Source: Alistipes provencensis (GTDB lineage: Bacteria; Bacteroidota; Bacteroidia; Bacteroidales; Rikenellaceae). Taken from it: 64,000 nt of DNA. The notes under the pieces are model-generated. The model saw only the letters and a list, made by a program, of their open reading frames with translations. It searched no databases and was not told the origin of the DNA. Each line of letters starts with the position of its first letter. Position 1 is the stretch's first letter. The DNA lies in NCBI RefSeq assembly GCF_900083545.1, contig NZ_LT559262.1, positions 782,397-846,396 on the forward strand, given 5' to 3'. The translations under genes were made by a program, and so were the position numbers. Shown piece by piece: positions 1-7,373 of the stretch.

Positions 1-174
1 GCTGATCGTAAATTTTCTAATTAGGGAGGCTTGTTTGCAATATCTATGAATATACATCCAGCACATACGGCAGACGTTCAGGGATTTAATGTCGGTTATG
101 GTCTCTTACAAAGAGACCATATATTCTTGTTGGCAGATTTATTGTTCCCAATTACACTGCGAATGTCGCAAAAA

Positions 175-351
175 TCATTTCAGCCATTCCGTAGCTTGTT
201 TTGCAAGATTCCGAATCTCAATGCTGAGAGTTTTCAGTTCTCGCGTTCGTTGGTAGTTAAAGTGGCGTGACTTGGGAACGCCACATCCGGCCTCGCACAG
301 CGAGGACCTTTGTCGGACAAAACGCAGTTTGTCGGACAAAGGTACACCTCG
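175..351 (-). pseudogene. Candidate C-terminal gene fragment of element A
   Basis: On the minus strand a frame is open from just after a TAG (352-354) to a TGA (175-177). It encodes a protein-like tail that includes ELKTLSIEIRNLAKQATEWL, with heptad-like leucine spacing. There is no in-frame ATG, and the dyads at 299-370 lie at its 5' end. It may be the remnant or last part of a mobilisation-type gene, or a short ORF with a TTG start. I do not recognise the family with certainty, and chance cannot be excluded. Confidence 0.25.
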
Positions 352-370
352 CTACCCTCTGATGAGGGTA
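299..370. repeat. Nested inverted repeats, oriT- or operator-like
   Basis: The 13-base palindrome TTTGTCGGACAAA occurs twice (309-321 and 328-340), 19 bases apart. It is bracketed by ACCTTTGTC/GACAAAGGT (306-314 / 335-343) and then by AGCGAGG/CCTCGCT (299-305 / 347-353). A separate hairpin TACCCT/AGGGTA follows (353-358 / 365-370). Such layering is typical of relaxase or repressor binding regions, but no relaxase is visible here, so the role is inferred. Confidence 0.55.
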
Positions 371-710
371 AAGACCCGCCGCCGAAAATCCGGATCGAAG
401 ATTCTGATAAGTGGCTGGCGGGAGTTCTGGCGCCGGGGAGTTTCCCGATGCAATATTACGATGATTTTCAAAGACTAAAAAGCATCGTTACCGGCCATAG
501 ACGGCCCGGGGAGGGCACTTGGAATCAGGAAATAAAAGCCGTATTACCTTGCAACGGAATTGATGCAAATCACTGGTTCAATCAATAGATGGATGGCCAT
601 TCATAAAAATAATTCTCTATCCAAAGATTTCCAGATTTCTTGAAATATTGAATTCCAGAAATATTTATTCCAATATGTCCAGAAATATAGATATCAGGAT
701 ATCTCCGAAT

Positions 711-760
711 AAAAACAGCAGCAGCGGCAAAGAGCCATCATAGCTCTTTGCCGCTGCTGC
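711..760 (-). terminator. Intrinsic terminator of integrase A
   Basis: A perfect 18-bp stem (718-735 paired with 743-760) with a 7-base loop lies just downstream of the integrase stop codon. On the minus strand the stem is followed by a short T tract (complement of 711-715). Confidence 0.8.
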
Positions 761-784
761 CGATTCAATCGTTCGTTGTTGGTA

Positions 785-1999
785 TTATGCCGTCAGCACC
801 TCCCCGATCTTTCGCATCTCCCGACTGATGTTCGCTTCCGAGATTTTCGCATACCTTCGCGTCATGTTCGTATTCGTATGGCCCAGAATCTTGGCGATGA
901 TGTCGATCGGCATGCCGTATTCAATCGCCAGCGTAGCGAACGTATGACGGGCGCAGTGTGTCGTCAAATTTTTCGGGATATTGCATATCCCGGCCAGTTC
1001 CTTCAAGTAGGCATTCATCTTTGAGTTGGAGGGAACGGGCAATAGTTTGCCCCGGGATTTGCAGGTTTCGTCGGACTCGTATTTTTGCAGAATCCGGACG
1101 GCCTGCGGCAGCAACGGCACCCTACTCATCACCGACGTTTTTTCTCGGGGCTTGTGAATCCATTGCATTCCCTGCTCGTCCGTGGTGATATGCTCCCGCT
1201 GCAAGTGGTCCGCATCCGTAAAGGCCAGGCCTGTCAGGGCGCAGAAACAGAATACGTCCCGGATGCGGTCCAATCTGTCGTTGGGCATCGGATTTTTCAA
1301 TAAGGTATCCAGTTCCTCTTTCGTCAGCGGAACCTTGACGTTCGTCCGGTCCACCTTCATCTTATAGTACCGGAACGGATTCTTTTCGATCCATTCGTTT
1401 CTTATCGCATAAAGGATAAAGTTTTTCAGACAGCACAACAGGTTGACCGCACCGTTGTTCTTGCAGTTGTGTGCTGTTTGCATAAAGGTATTCAGACCGT
1501 CGATATATTCGTAGCCGATCATATCCAGCGGCAGGTCGTCTTTGCGGTACTGTTGTTTGGTATATTCGGTCAGGTAGCGCAGCAGCCGGTGGTACTTGTT
1601 TGCCGTAAGCTGGGTGATGCGGGTCCCGACCTCCTTCTGCCGTTTGTCGCAGTACTTTGAAAATTCGGACAGGAACATCCGCGAACCGGAGGAGCTGATT
1701 AGCCGTTGTTTGATCGAAAAGCAGTCCGGAGTTTTATTCTCTTTGAGGAGTTGGTCATAGGCCGCGAGAATATTGGCCCGGTAGCTGGCGATAATGCTGT
1801 TGATTCGCTGGTCTATCTCGTCTTTGTAAAGCGAGCGTTCGAGACGCTGGTTCCAGCGTTCCGGTTCGATCTGGCACTGGGTGTGGACTTCGGTCGCACG
1901 GCCGGAGGTCGTGATGCGGGCGTAAATGGGCGCTTTGCCCTTTTTCGTTACTTTGGTCTTCTTGCAGAAGAAAATCACGTTGAATGTCGTTCTGTGCAT
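785..1999 (-). CDS. Tyrosine recombinase / integrase of element A
   Basis: A site-specific recombinase of 404 aa that presumably inserts and excises element A at tRNA-Gly. It has an N-terminal arm-DNA-binding domain (about residues 5-95), a SAM-like core-binding domain (about 105-205) and a catalytic domain (about 225-390). Visible catalytic residues are Lys287, His348-x-x-Arg351-His352, Gly373-His374 and the nucleophile Tyr383. The first catalytic arginine of the usual TGLRxxD motif is replaced by alanine (TGLAFTD, about 257-262); IntDOT of Bacteroides conjugative transposons also lacks this arginine. The gene starts 250 bp from the tRNA copy and reads away from it. It is not closely similar to the second integrase at 12093-13295. 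Confidence 0.92.
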   Translation of the reverse strand: MHRTTFNVIFFCKKTKVTKKGKAPIYARITTSGRATEVHTQCQIEPERWNQRLERSLYKDEIDQRINSIIASYRANILAAYDQLLKENKTPDCFSIKQRLISSSGSRMFLSEFSKYCDKRQKEVGTRITQLTANKYHRLLRYLTEYTKQQYRKDDLPLDMIGYEYIDGLNTFMQTAHNCKNNGAVNLLCCLKNFILYAIRNEWIEKNPFRYYKMKVDRTNVKVPLTKEELDTLLKNPMPNDRLDRIRDVFCFCALTGLAFTDADHLQREHITTDEQGMQWIHKPREKTSVMSRVPLLPQAVRILQKYESDETCKSRGKLLPVPSNSKMNAYLKELAGICNIPKNLTTHCARHTFATLAIEYGMPIDIIAKILGHTNTNMTRRYAKISEANISREMRKIGEVLTA

Positions 2000-2082
2000 G
2001 GCTGCATGGGTTTGGAATGGTTAAACGTATGCAGCATAGAAATATTGCAGCGTAAAACAATGCAAAACAGCGCATTATGCGT

Positions 2083-2126
2083 AATTCGTGACCTGTTTTT
2101 GTCCGGGTGAAAACAGGTCACGAATT
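2083..2126. repeat. Perfect 17-bp inverted repeat between integrase A and its att site
   Basis: Arms AATTCGTGACCTGTTTT (2083-2099) and its exact complement (2110-2126) are separated by 10 bases. No T tract follows on either strand, which argues against a terminator. The position between the integrase start and the tRNA suggests an operator, a recombination-directionality-factor site or an integrase arm site. Confidence 0.7.
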
Positions 2127-2179
2127 GGGTCGTACAAACCTGCTTTCAAATGCATCTTTTCGCAGGGCCTAAAAACGAA

Positions 2180-2212
2180 AAAACCTTACATATCATTGAT
2201 ACATAAGGTTTT
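2180..2212 (-). terminator. Terminator downstream of tRNA-Gly copy 1
   Basis: Stem AAAACCTTA/TAAGGTTTT (2180-2188 / 2204-2212) with partial inner pairing. On the minus strand it is followed by a T-rich run, 37 bases past the tRNA 3' end. Confidence 0.7.
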
Positions 2213-2246
2213 CTGCTTTAATCTGCGCCTTTTTCAAAGGTCTCCA

Positions 2247-2327
2247 GAGCGGAAAACGGGACTCGGACCCGCGACCTCAACCTTGGCAAGGTTGCGCTCT
2301 ACCAACTGAGCTATTTCCGCAATTTGC
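2247..2327. repeat. 81-bp direct repeat, attachment site (left copy)
   Basis: Identical to 13484-13564. It contains the whole tRNA-Gly gene plus 2 bases past its 3' end and 7 bases (GCAAATT on the minus strand) before its 5' end. The sequences diverge immediately outside, which fixes the limits of the duplicated attachment core between elements A and B. Confidence 0.85.
2249..2320 (-). tRNA. tRNA-Gly(GCC), copy 1
   Basis: A 72-nt cloverleaf on the minus strand: acceptor GCGGAAA/TTTCCGC, D arm, anticodon loop TTGCCAA with anticodon GCC, and T arm with TCCGAGT. No CCA is encoded. It is identical to copy 2. The DNA upstream of this copy belongs to element B and shows only a weak match to a -7 box (TTATTTG), so its expression is uncertain. 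Confidence 0.93.
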
Positions 2328-2372
2328 AAATAATCAATCATTTACAAGTGTAGAAATAGCCATTTTTTACCT

Positions 2373-2393
2373 CAATGGAGACCCAATGGAGAG
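2373..2393. repeat. Left-end direct repeats, probable recombinase arm sites
   Basis: CAATGGAGA occurs at 2373-2381 and 2384-2392, 11 bp apart, about 50 bp inside the left att repeat. Three related copies lie inside the right end (13335-13367) in the same orientation. One-helical-turn spacing at both ends suggests arm-type sites for the integrase or its directionality factor. Confidence 0.55.
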
Positions 2394-2574
2394 TATTTTC
2401 ACCTCCTGCAAGTTAATAAAATTGTGTTATAAGTTTCTAATTGTCATTGCGTTAGACTATTGACTATCCATAGTCTAATGTGTAGTACGTTTTCATAATC
2501 GCATAATGTGTTAATTGTTAATAAATTGAAGTGACTGTGAGAGTCTAACCGACCCCAACCTCGGTTCAGAAAAA

Positions 2575-2634
2575 GCGAGGACAAACTTTGCAAAGGGGAC
2601 TATAAATATACCCCTTTCGCAAAGTCTGTCCTTG
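2575..2634. repeat. Dispersed palindrome 1 of 5
   Basis: Arms 2575-2598 and 2611-2634 pair with two mismatches and one bulge around an A/T-rich loop containing TATAAATATA. The outer core is GGACAAAC paired with GTCTGTCC and the inner core is AAAGGGG/CCCCTTT. The unit lies 90 bp beyond a separate ordinary terminator (2722-2750), so termination of the neighbouring gene does not require it. Confidence 0.8.
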
Positions 2635-2721
2635 CTCTGCTAACAGAAAATCGGCGCAAAATTTTCCCCTCTCGCCGCTTTCCCGTTTTTATCAGTTTTC
2701 AGTAGCTTTGATTTCTATAAA

Positions 2722-2750
2722 GAAAAATCCCCGACCGCATGGCCGAGGAT
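2722..2750 (-). terminator. Intrinsic terminator of the 2757 gene
   Basis: An imperfect stem (2727-2736 / 2741-2750) followed on the minus strand by TTTTTC, six bases past the stop codon region of the gene ending at 2757. Confidence 0.65.
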
Positions 2751-2756
2751 ATATCT

Positions 2757-3221
2757 TTATATGAATTGCTCCAAATACTTTTCATTGAACCCCGCTAACG
2801 GGAATTTGAAATCTTTTTGCGTTCCATCTGTTGCTGTATAGTCGAATACAACCGTATCGCTCTTGATATGGGCTTCAAAGATATTCAGCGTACAATGGGA
2901 CTTGGGAATATCTACGATGTTGGATAATACAATGGCGAGACAACCCTCCTCTACGATTTTTGGATTCAGTTGATAGGAGAATCCTGCCATATAACGACCT
3001 CGCTTTTGAAAGCGGATAGTCATATCTTTTGTGGGGTCGATGTCGAGTTCAAAGATATAGTGGAACTCTCGTGGTGTGGGGTCATCGGTTCTACGCCCTA
3101 CGAACAGGCAAATACCGTGTTCATTATCATAAGATACGCCTTTGGAGATATACGATAGTTGAATATCGTCGATAGTCTCCGTGCCTGTTTTTCAATCAAC
3201 ACTCGGTGTTTTTCTTTTCAT
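2757..3221 (-). pseudogene. Unknown small gene of element B with an early in-frame TGA
   Basis: The conventional ATG ORF (2757-3023) encodes 88 aa of unknown function. The same frame stays open and protein-like upstream, with segments such as GVSYDNEHGICLFVG and FHYIFELDIDPTK, back to a TGA at 3192-3194. Nine codons before this TGA, in the same frame, is an ATG (3219-3221) with the A/T-rich leader typical of Bacteroidales. Either a nonsense mutation truncates a 154-codon gene, translation starts at a non-ATG codon near 3190, or only the 88-aa form is made. No family is recognised. The gene lies between palindromes 1 and 2. Confidence 0.5.
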
Positions 3222-3306
3222 TTTAGCTAAAATTTATATTGTTATTATATGTTTGATTATGATATAAATATACGAAAAATTTGTGACTTGTGCAAGTAAA
3301 AAAGAA

Positions 3307-3361
3307 AGGACAAACTTGTGCAGAGGGTCTATAAGTTAACCCTTTTGCACAAGTCTGTCCT
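3307..3361. repeat. Dispersed palindrome 2 of 5
   Basis: Same architecture as the copy at 2575: AGGACAAACTTGTGCA pairs with TGCACAAGTCTGTCCT around a TATAAGTTAA loop. It sits directly after the stop of the 65-aa gene (3373-3570). On the minus strand a T-rich run follows, so this copy could terminate transcription. Confidence 0.8.
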
Positions 3362-3372
3362 AAAAATATCAA

Positions 3373-3570
3373 TCAATGCTTTATTCCAATATTATCAAGA
3401 ATTACAATTATCTTTTGCTCTAAAACTTTATCATCATTGTCATACGAAATCATGCCTGTTTGAGAATCATATACTCCCAATTTTGTTAATTCTTCAATAA
3501 TTTCTCTAATTTTTTGAGTTGAAATACGGCTGGTATCAAAGACCATCTTAATTGACTGAATCATATTCAA
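3373..3570 (-). CDS. Hypothetical 65-aa protein
   Basis: A short acidic/basic soluble protein beginning MNMIQSIKMVFDTSRIST. No signal peptide or membrane segment is visible, and I do not recognise a family. The region IREIIEELTKLGVYDSQTG looks helical. The gene lies between palindrome 2 and the 3' end of the large lipoprotein gene, on the same strand. A small hairpin TGCGATA/TATCGCA (3582-3601) lies just upstream of it, after the lipoprotein stop codon. Base composition matches element B. It may simply be a small accessory gene of the element. Confidence 0.5.
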   Translation of the reverse strand: MNMIQSIKMVFDTSRISTQKIREIIEELTKLGVYDSQTGMISYDNDDKVLEQKIIVILDNIGIKH

Positions 3571-3617
3571 TAATATACCTTTGCGATACCTAAATATCGC
3601 AGACTAATGTTTAACAT

Positions 3618-5954
3618 TTATTCATCCAATCCTGTAATGCTTGTAAAACGGTTCCATTCAGTTGCATTTTTATATGCGTCAATATTTTCTGACGCTACTT
3701 TAAGTACAGAATTAGAATTTATGAGGGAGAATGCATTATTGCCACATGTCGGAGGTATTTTCGTTCCAATCTTAAATAGTGTTAAATTATTGCAGTCATA
3801 AAAAGCCGCTTCTCCAATAGTCGCAATTTGGGTGCAATTTTGGGCGTCAAATCTTTGTAATGCAGTACATTTTGAAAATGCTCCATAATACATTCGTATA
3901 TTTCCAAAATCTGTTCCTCCATTAATAATTTGCAACTGTGAACCACTTTCAACAAAAACATCCGTAAGGGATGTACATTCATAAAATGCTCCCGCATCTA
4001 TAACTTTTACACTGGCTGGAATGTCAATAGAAATTAACGCAGAACAATGTGCAAAACATCCATAACAAAAACCCTCTATATATCCACCTCCTAATCGTGT
4101 TAATTTGGAACCTTTTTCAAATGTTATAGATGTCAATTTCTTGCAATTGCGAAATGCACAGGCATCAATTACTTCTACACTTGCAGGAATTTCAATTGTG
4201 GATAAATTTTTACAAGACATAAAAGTTCCATTGCAATTAGCGATTCCAACAGATGTGCTTTCTTCATAACTTCCTGTAATTGCTTTTAATTTGGAACCTT
4301 TATCAAATGTTAAGTCCGTTAATTGCATACATAATTCAAATGCACTGTTGCCAATAGATTCTATATTTGCAGGAATATGTATTTTTCCAAGAGATTCGCA
4401 ATAATAAAATGCCTTTTTTCCAATTGAAATAATGCTATTGGGTAATTTTATTGATAATAACTCTTTACACTGGCTGAAGGCATTGTCTGGAATTGAGATC
4501 ATACCCGTAAAATATTGCAGTTCATTAAATGAAAATATCCCTTTCCCTTTAAACTCTGTACCAATTGTTGTTACGGTTGCGGCTTCTTCGTATGACAGTT
4601 CTCCATCTCCATTTGCATCCCAATTAGCAATGCAGATAGCCTTTACATTTGCATCTTCAAATTGAATTATATTTGAGTCTACCGATTGCCCCGTTTTTGA
4701 AATAGTGATTATCGTTCCATCCGCCAGTTCAAAATAAACATTGTTTTCGTCCTGCGTAATTTTGATACTGTCACCGTCTTTGCCATCTGTTCCATCTTCC
4801 CCTGTAGCCTTGCCCAACTGTGTCCAGTTCGTTCCGTTGTCATAGGAAATGTACCAATAGCCGTCACGAATTTCGAGTTTAGGAGTAACACCGTCTGTTC
4901 CATCCGAACCGTCGCTGCCATCTGTCCCCTGTGCCTTGATTTTTTGTCCGTCCACAATGATAAATTCACCGTCCAGCGTCCAATAATAGATGCCATCCCC
5001 GTCTTTCTTCACGCCGATAACGGGAGTGTTTCCATCGACGCCATCCGCACCGTCTTTGCCGTTGTAAATTACAATCGGATTACTTTTGGCAAACTTAATC
5101 GTATAGCCTACCACCTTGCCGTTCTCGGTCAGCGGGTCTACACTCGTGATATAATCGTTATTTTGGAGTGCTGTGACAATCGTCTGCAATGCTGAAAGGT
5201 TGGTGTTCGTTTCGTTGCAAAGACGCTGTAAGGCTTCAAAAGCAGACCATGTAGGCAGTTTGATTTGCGTACCGTCAGCCAATGTAAAGATTACATAATC
5301 GGTACTGGTTTTATAATCCACTTTTGTAAACATCGAATCTCCACCAATGCCGTCCTCTCCGTCTTTACCATCTTCACCCGTGGCCTTGCCTAACTGTGTC
5401 CAATTTGTTCCGTTATCGTAGGAAATCCACCAATAGTCCTCTCGGATTTCGAGTTTGGGAGTAACGCCGTCCGTTCCATCTGAACCATCTGCGCCGTCTT
5501 TACCGTCTGTCCCTTCGGCTTTAATCTTATCGCCGTTTTCGTTGGTCAGCCAGTCGCCGTTCAAAGTCCAATAATAAACGCCATCCGCATCTTGTTTGAC
5601 ACCGATAGCGGGAGTTGTTCCGTCTTTGCCGTTCGTTCCATCTTCACCGTCCTGCCCGTCTTTACCGTGGTAAATGGTAATCGGATTGCCTTTGCTGAAC
5701 GTAATCGTATAACCGATTTCCTTACCGTCTTTCATAAGGGGTGTAGTCCCCGTAACATAGTCGTTATTCTGTAATGCTGTTACGATAGTCTGCAACGATG
5801 AAATGTTGGTGTTCATCTGCTTGCAGAGTTCCTCTAATTTTGCGACACGGTTTTCCAATCCGTGAACGCTGTTCCAAATGTCATCATCATCGTATTTGCA
5901 CGATGTGAGCGCAACCACCGCAAGTAATGCGGCAAAGGTCAATAGTTTTTTCAT
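3618..5954 (-). CDS. Surface lipoprotein: DUF4988-like, collagen-like and BspA leucine-rich repeats
   Basis: A 778-aa predicted lipoprotein. The ATG at 5954 is preferred over one 33 bases upstream because it begins a good SPII signal peptide (MKKLLTFAALL, lipobox ALTSC, Cys19). It is followed by a coiled-coil segment and a DUF4988-like unit, then GxD/GxN triplet runs resembling collagen. This whole block is duplicated: LQTIVTALQNNDY and YDNGTNWTQLGKATGEDG each occur twice. An EF-hand-like loop (DANGDGELSYEEA) precedes about 11 BspA-type LRR_5 repeats (ADC-like pattern: AF..C..L..I.IP..). Such proteins usually sit on the outer surface and bind host or glycan ligands. Carriage on a mobile element suggests exchangeable surface adhesion. 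The ligand is unknown. Confidence 0.85.
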   Translation of the reverse strand: MKKLLTFAALLAVVALTSCKYDDDDIWNSVHGLENRVAKLEELCKQMNTNISSLQTIVTALQNNDYVTGTTPLMKDGKEIGYTITFSKGNPITIYHGKDGQDGEDGTNGKDGTTPAIGVKQDADGVYYWTLNGDWLTNENGDKIKAEGTDGKDGADGSDGTDGVTPKLEIREDYWWISYDNGTNWTQLGKATGEDGKDGEDGIGGDSMFTKVDYKTSTDYVIFTLADGTQIKLPTWSAFEALQRLCNETNTNLSALQTIVTALQNNDYITSVDPLTENGKVVGYTIKFAKSNPIVIYNGKDGADGVDGNTPVIGVKKDGDGIYYWTLDGEFIIVDGQKIKAQGTDGSDGSDGTDGVTPKLEIRDGYWYISYDNGTNWTQLGKATGEDGTDGKDGDSIKITQDENNVYFELADGTIITISKTGQSVDSNIIQFEDANVKAICIANWDANGDGELSYEEAATVTTIGTEFKGKGIFSFNELQYFTGMISIPDNAFSQCKELLSIKLPNSIISIGKKAFYYCESLGKIHIPANIESIGNSAFELCMQLTDLTFDKGSKLKAITGSYEESTSVGIANCNGTFMSCKNLSTIEIPASVEVIDACAFRNCKKLTSITFEKGSKLTRLGGGYIEGFCYGCFAHCSALISIDIPASVKVIDAGAFYECTSLTDVFVESGSQLQIINGGTDFGNIRMYYGAFSKCTALQRFDAQNCTQIATIGEAAFYDCNNLTLFKIGTKIPPTCGNNAFSLINSNSVLKVASENIDAYKNATEWNRFTSITGLDE

Positions 5955-6031
5955 AACGATAATATTTAAGTAAAACAAGTGACGCACGTTTTACCGTATC
6001 AACTCCTACTGCGGTGGGTTATATGCAAAAA

Positions 6032-6218
6032 GAAAGTGTGGAGTTGTTCGTTATCTGTACCGAGGTTCTGACAAAACCCAAAGACGAATAAGAAACAATA
6101 CCCCACACCGAATAGAATATATCAGATGATATATGCCTATATGCGGTGATGAGCGTTGTCGTTATCCTCGTCTTTGTAGAAACTGTCAGATTTCGGTACA
6201 AGGATTAGCGAAACACTT
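6032..6218. repeat. ~190-bp long imperfect palindrome (structured RNA or cruciform)
   Basis: Successive pairing arms are nested around a centre near 6128: GAAAGTGT/ACACTTTC (6032-6039 / 6211-6218), TGTACCGAGGTTCTGACA/TGTCAGATTTCGGTACA (6055-6072 / 6184-6200), CAAAGACGA/TCGTCTTTG, CACCG/CGGTG and ATATATCA/TGATATAT. The arms are imperfect with internal loops, as in a folded RNA, not a simple invertible switch. It begins 78 bp upstream of the lipoprotein start codon, so it could be a 5' leader, an independent RNA or a MITE-like insertion. Confidence 0.6.
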
Positions 6219-6478
6219 TCACTAAACTAATATGTTATCGCCCGTATGGGTCGATGCCACAAAATTAGAAAATGTTTCTCAATACGCAACACTCAAGCGG
6301 GGTATTGTAGATTCAAATTTCGGATTAAAGTTTCAGAAAATCAAGATTGACATTCTAAAAAGTTCTTCATTGGTTGGGATATTCCGTTATACAGAACAAG
6401 CCGACATATTCCCTTTAATCGGGAATTGCAAATCATTCCAACCCTCAATTATCGAGAATATGCCAGCACGAAAACGAA
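6219..6478. other. Non-coding stretch, no gene supported
   Basis: I find no convincing gene between the long palindrome and the terminator at 6479. Small dyads are present, for example CAATAC/GTATTG (6280-6285 / 6302-6307) and a weak GGTTGGGAT/ATTCCAACC pairing further right. The only plus-strand ORF (6232-6537) runs through a terminator and has no recognisable sequence. Confidence 0.5.
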
Positions 6479-6523
6479 AATTAGGGGTAGTAAAATCTTG
6501 TCGAGATTACAATACCCCTAATT
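6479..6523 (-). terminator. Intrinsic terminator of the DUF6908-like operon
   Basis: Stem AATTAGGGGTA/TACCCCTAATT (6479-6489 / 6513-6523) with partial inner pairing. On the minus strand TTTTCGTTTTC follows. It lies 45 bp past the end of the gene at 6568. Confidence 0.75.
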
Positions 6524-6567
6524 TCTGTAATTTATAGGTTTCAATAAATAGAAATACGGATGTAGTT

Positions 6568-6843
6568 TTACTCTCCTGCAATTTTCCGTATCACGCTGTC
6601 CATACAGATAGCCTGTCCGCAGGCTAATCTTCCCCACCAACAGCAACCGTATTCTTCGATAATAACCTCTCCCTCCCGTTTCAGACGTTCGGCCAACCAA
6701 CTGTCGATAAGCCACCATTCCATCACATCACCCACAAAGGGATAGATATATTCTTCGGGAAGCAGATGCTTGTTCAGCATTTCATCCACGACTGCGGTTT
6801 GATTCGTCAATACGCAGTTCTCCACCAATCGCTGTGCTGTCAT
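6568..6843 (-). CDS. Hypothetical 91-aa protein, coupled to the DUF6908-like gene
   Basis: The start MTAQRLVENC at 6843 is chosen because its ATG overlaps the upstream gene's TGA as ATGA, a sign of translational coupling. The longer ORF start at 6879 would overlap by 40 bases. The protein is soluble and rich in Trp and Cys (YGCCWWGRLACGQAI), with no signal peptide. I do not recognise the family, though paired small genes of this type are common in Bacteroides mobile elements. A terminator follows at 6479-6523. Confidence 0.7.
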   Translation of the reverse strand: MTAQRLVENCVLTNQTAVVDEMLNKHLLPEEYIYPFVGDVMEWWLIDSWLAERLKREGEVIIEEYGCCWWGRLACGQAICMDSVIRKIAGE

Positions 6844-7226
6844 TGGATTCCTTGTTGTGCGGCTATGTTGCGTAACCATTGATTAGCAAAGGTTGTGTGG
6901 CTGGCCTGCAAGCGAGGGTTCAACGCTATTCCATCTTCCGACCATCTGACGCTGTTTTCCTCGATGCCGCAATAATCGTTACGATAATAGTACGGAATGA
7001 ATTGCCGAGTTTCATTGTGCAGGGCAAATAGCATTTCAGGGTCGCGCATGGCATCGCCGTTCTGCTGTCCGTAATGAGCCAGCGAAAAAAAGTCGTACTT
7101 GTCGATACGGCCGATCAGTTCGATGTGGACGGGCATATAAGTACCGTCCGAGTTGTCGATTTTGGTTGTCTGTAAAGCTAACATGCTGCGGAAAATCTCC
7201 GCGGCTCTCCTGTCAAGTGTTTTCAT
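6840..7226 (-). CDS. DUF6908-like protein
   Basis: A 128-aa cytoplasmic protein starting at MKTLDRRAAEIF (7226). Longer frames upstream are rejected because they run into the Fic promoter. Segments such as KIDNSDGTYMPVHIEL, SLAHYGQQNGDAMRDPEM and the FANQWLRNI tail match my memory of DUF6908 proteins found on Bacteroides conjugative and mobilisable elements; their function is unknown. It is the first gene of a two-gene operon, divergent from the Fic gene with about 147 bp between start codons. That gap contains the TACCC repeats, so both genes may share control. Confidence 0.6.
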   Translation of the reverse strand: MKTLDRRAAEIFRSMLALQTTKIDNSDGTYMPVHIELIGRIDKYDFFSLAHYGQQNGDAMRDPEMLFALHNETRQFIPYYYRNDYCGIEENSVRWSEDGIALNPRLQASHTTFANQWLRNIAAQQGIQ

Positions 7227-7296
7227 ATCTGAAAAGGTTTTACATTCGACAATAGGGAGGGGCTTTAGTATGGAGTAACTGGATGTGCAGGGGAGA

Positions 7297-7354
7297 TACC
7301 CTACCCAATAATTTACCCAATAGGCTACCCAAAAGAAAATAATTCCTATCTTTG
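7297..7354 (+). promoter_or_regulatory. Fic promoter with 12-bp iterons
   Basis: TACCCAATA/TACCCAATA/TACCCAAAA start at 7302, 7314 and 7326, exactly 12 bp apart, with an extra TACCC at 7297. A -7 box TATCTTTG lies at 7347-7354, 20 bases before the Fic start codon. Spacing upstream of the -7 box suggests an activator or repressor binding array. Confidence 0.6.
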
Positions 7355-7373
7355 TGCAAAATGAAATTCTGCC

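Larger units (their letters stand above)
1..2327. mobile_element. Element A, right part of an integrative element (continues off the left edge)
   Basis: This A+T-richer stretch ends with a tyrosine recombinase gene (785-1999) reading away from a complete tRNA-Gly copy at 2249-2320. That is the usual layout of an element integrated at a tRNA gene. The right boundary is placed at the end of the 81-bp direct repeat 2247-2327, which recurs at 13484-13564. The left end lies outside the window, so size and cargo are unknown. Apart from a possible gene fragment at 175-351 and nested dyads at 299-370, positions 1-710 hold no gene I can support. Confidence 0.6.

Noticed and set aside
31..588. Several short plus-strand ORFs at the left edge
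   Set aside because: They start at TTG or internal codons, overlap the nested dyads, and have no protein-like signature.
6055..6200. Inverted repeats considered as an invertible promoter
   Set aside because: The arms are imperfect and part of several nested pairs, whereas Mpi-type invertible promoters have near-perfect single repeats. No clear promoter lies inside. RNA-like folding explains the pattern better.
6232..6537. Plus-strand ORF of 101 codons
   Set aside because: It runs through a terminator hairpin, has no promoter or recognisable protein pattern, and overlaps small dyads.
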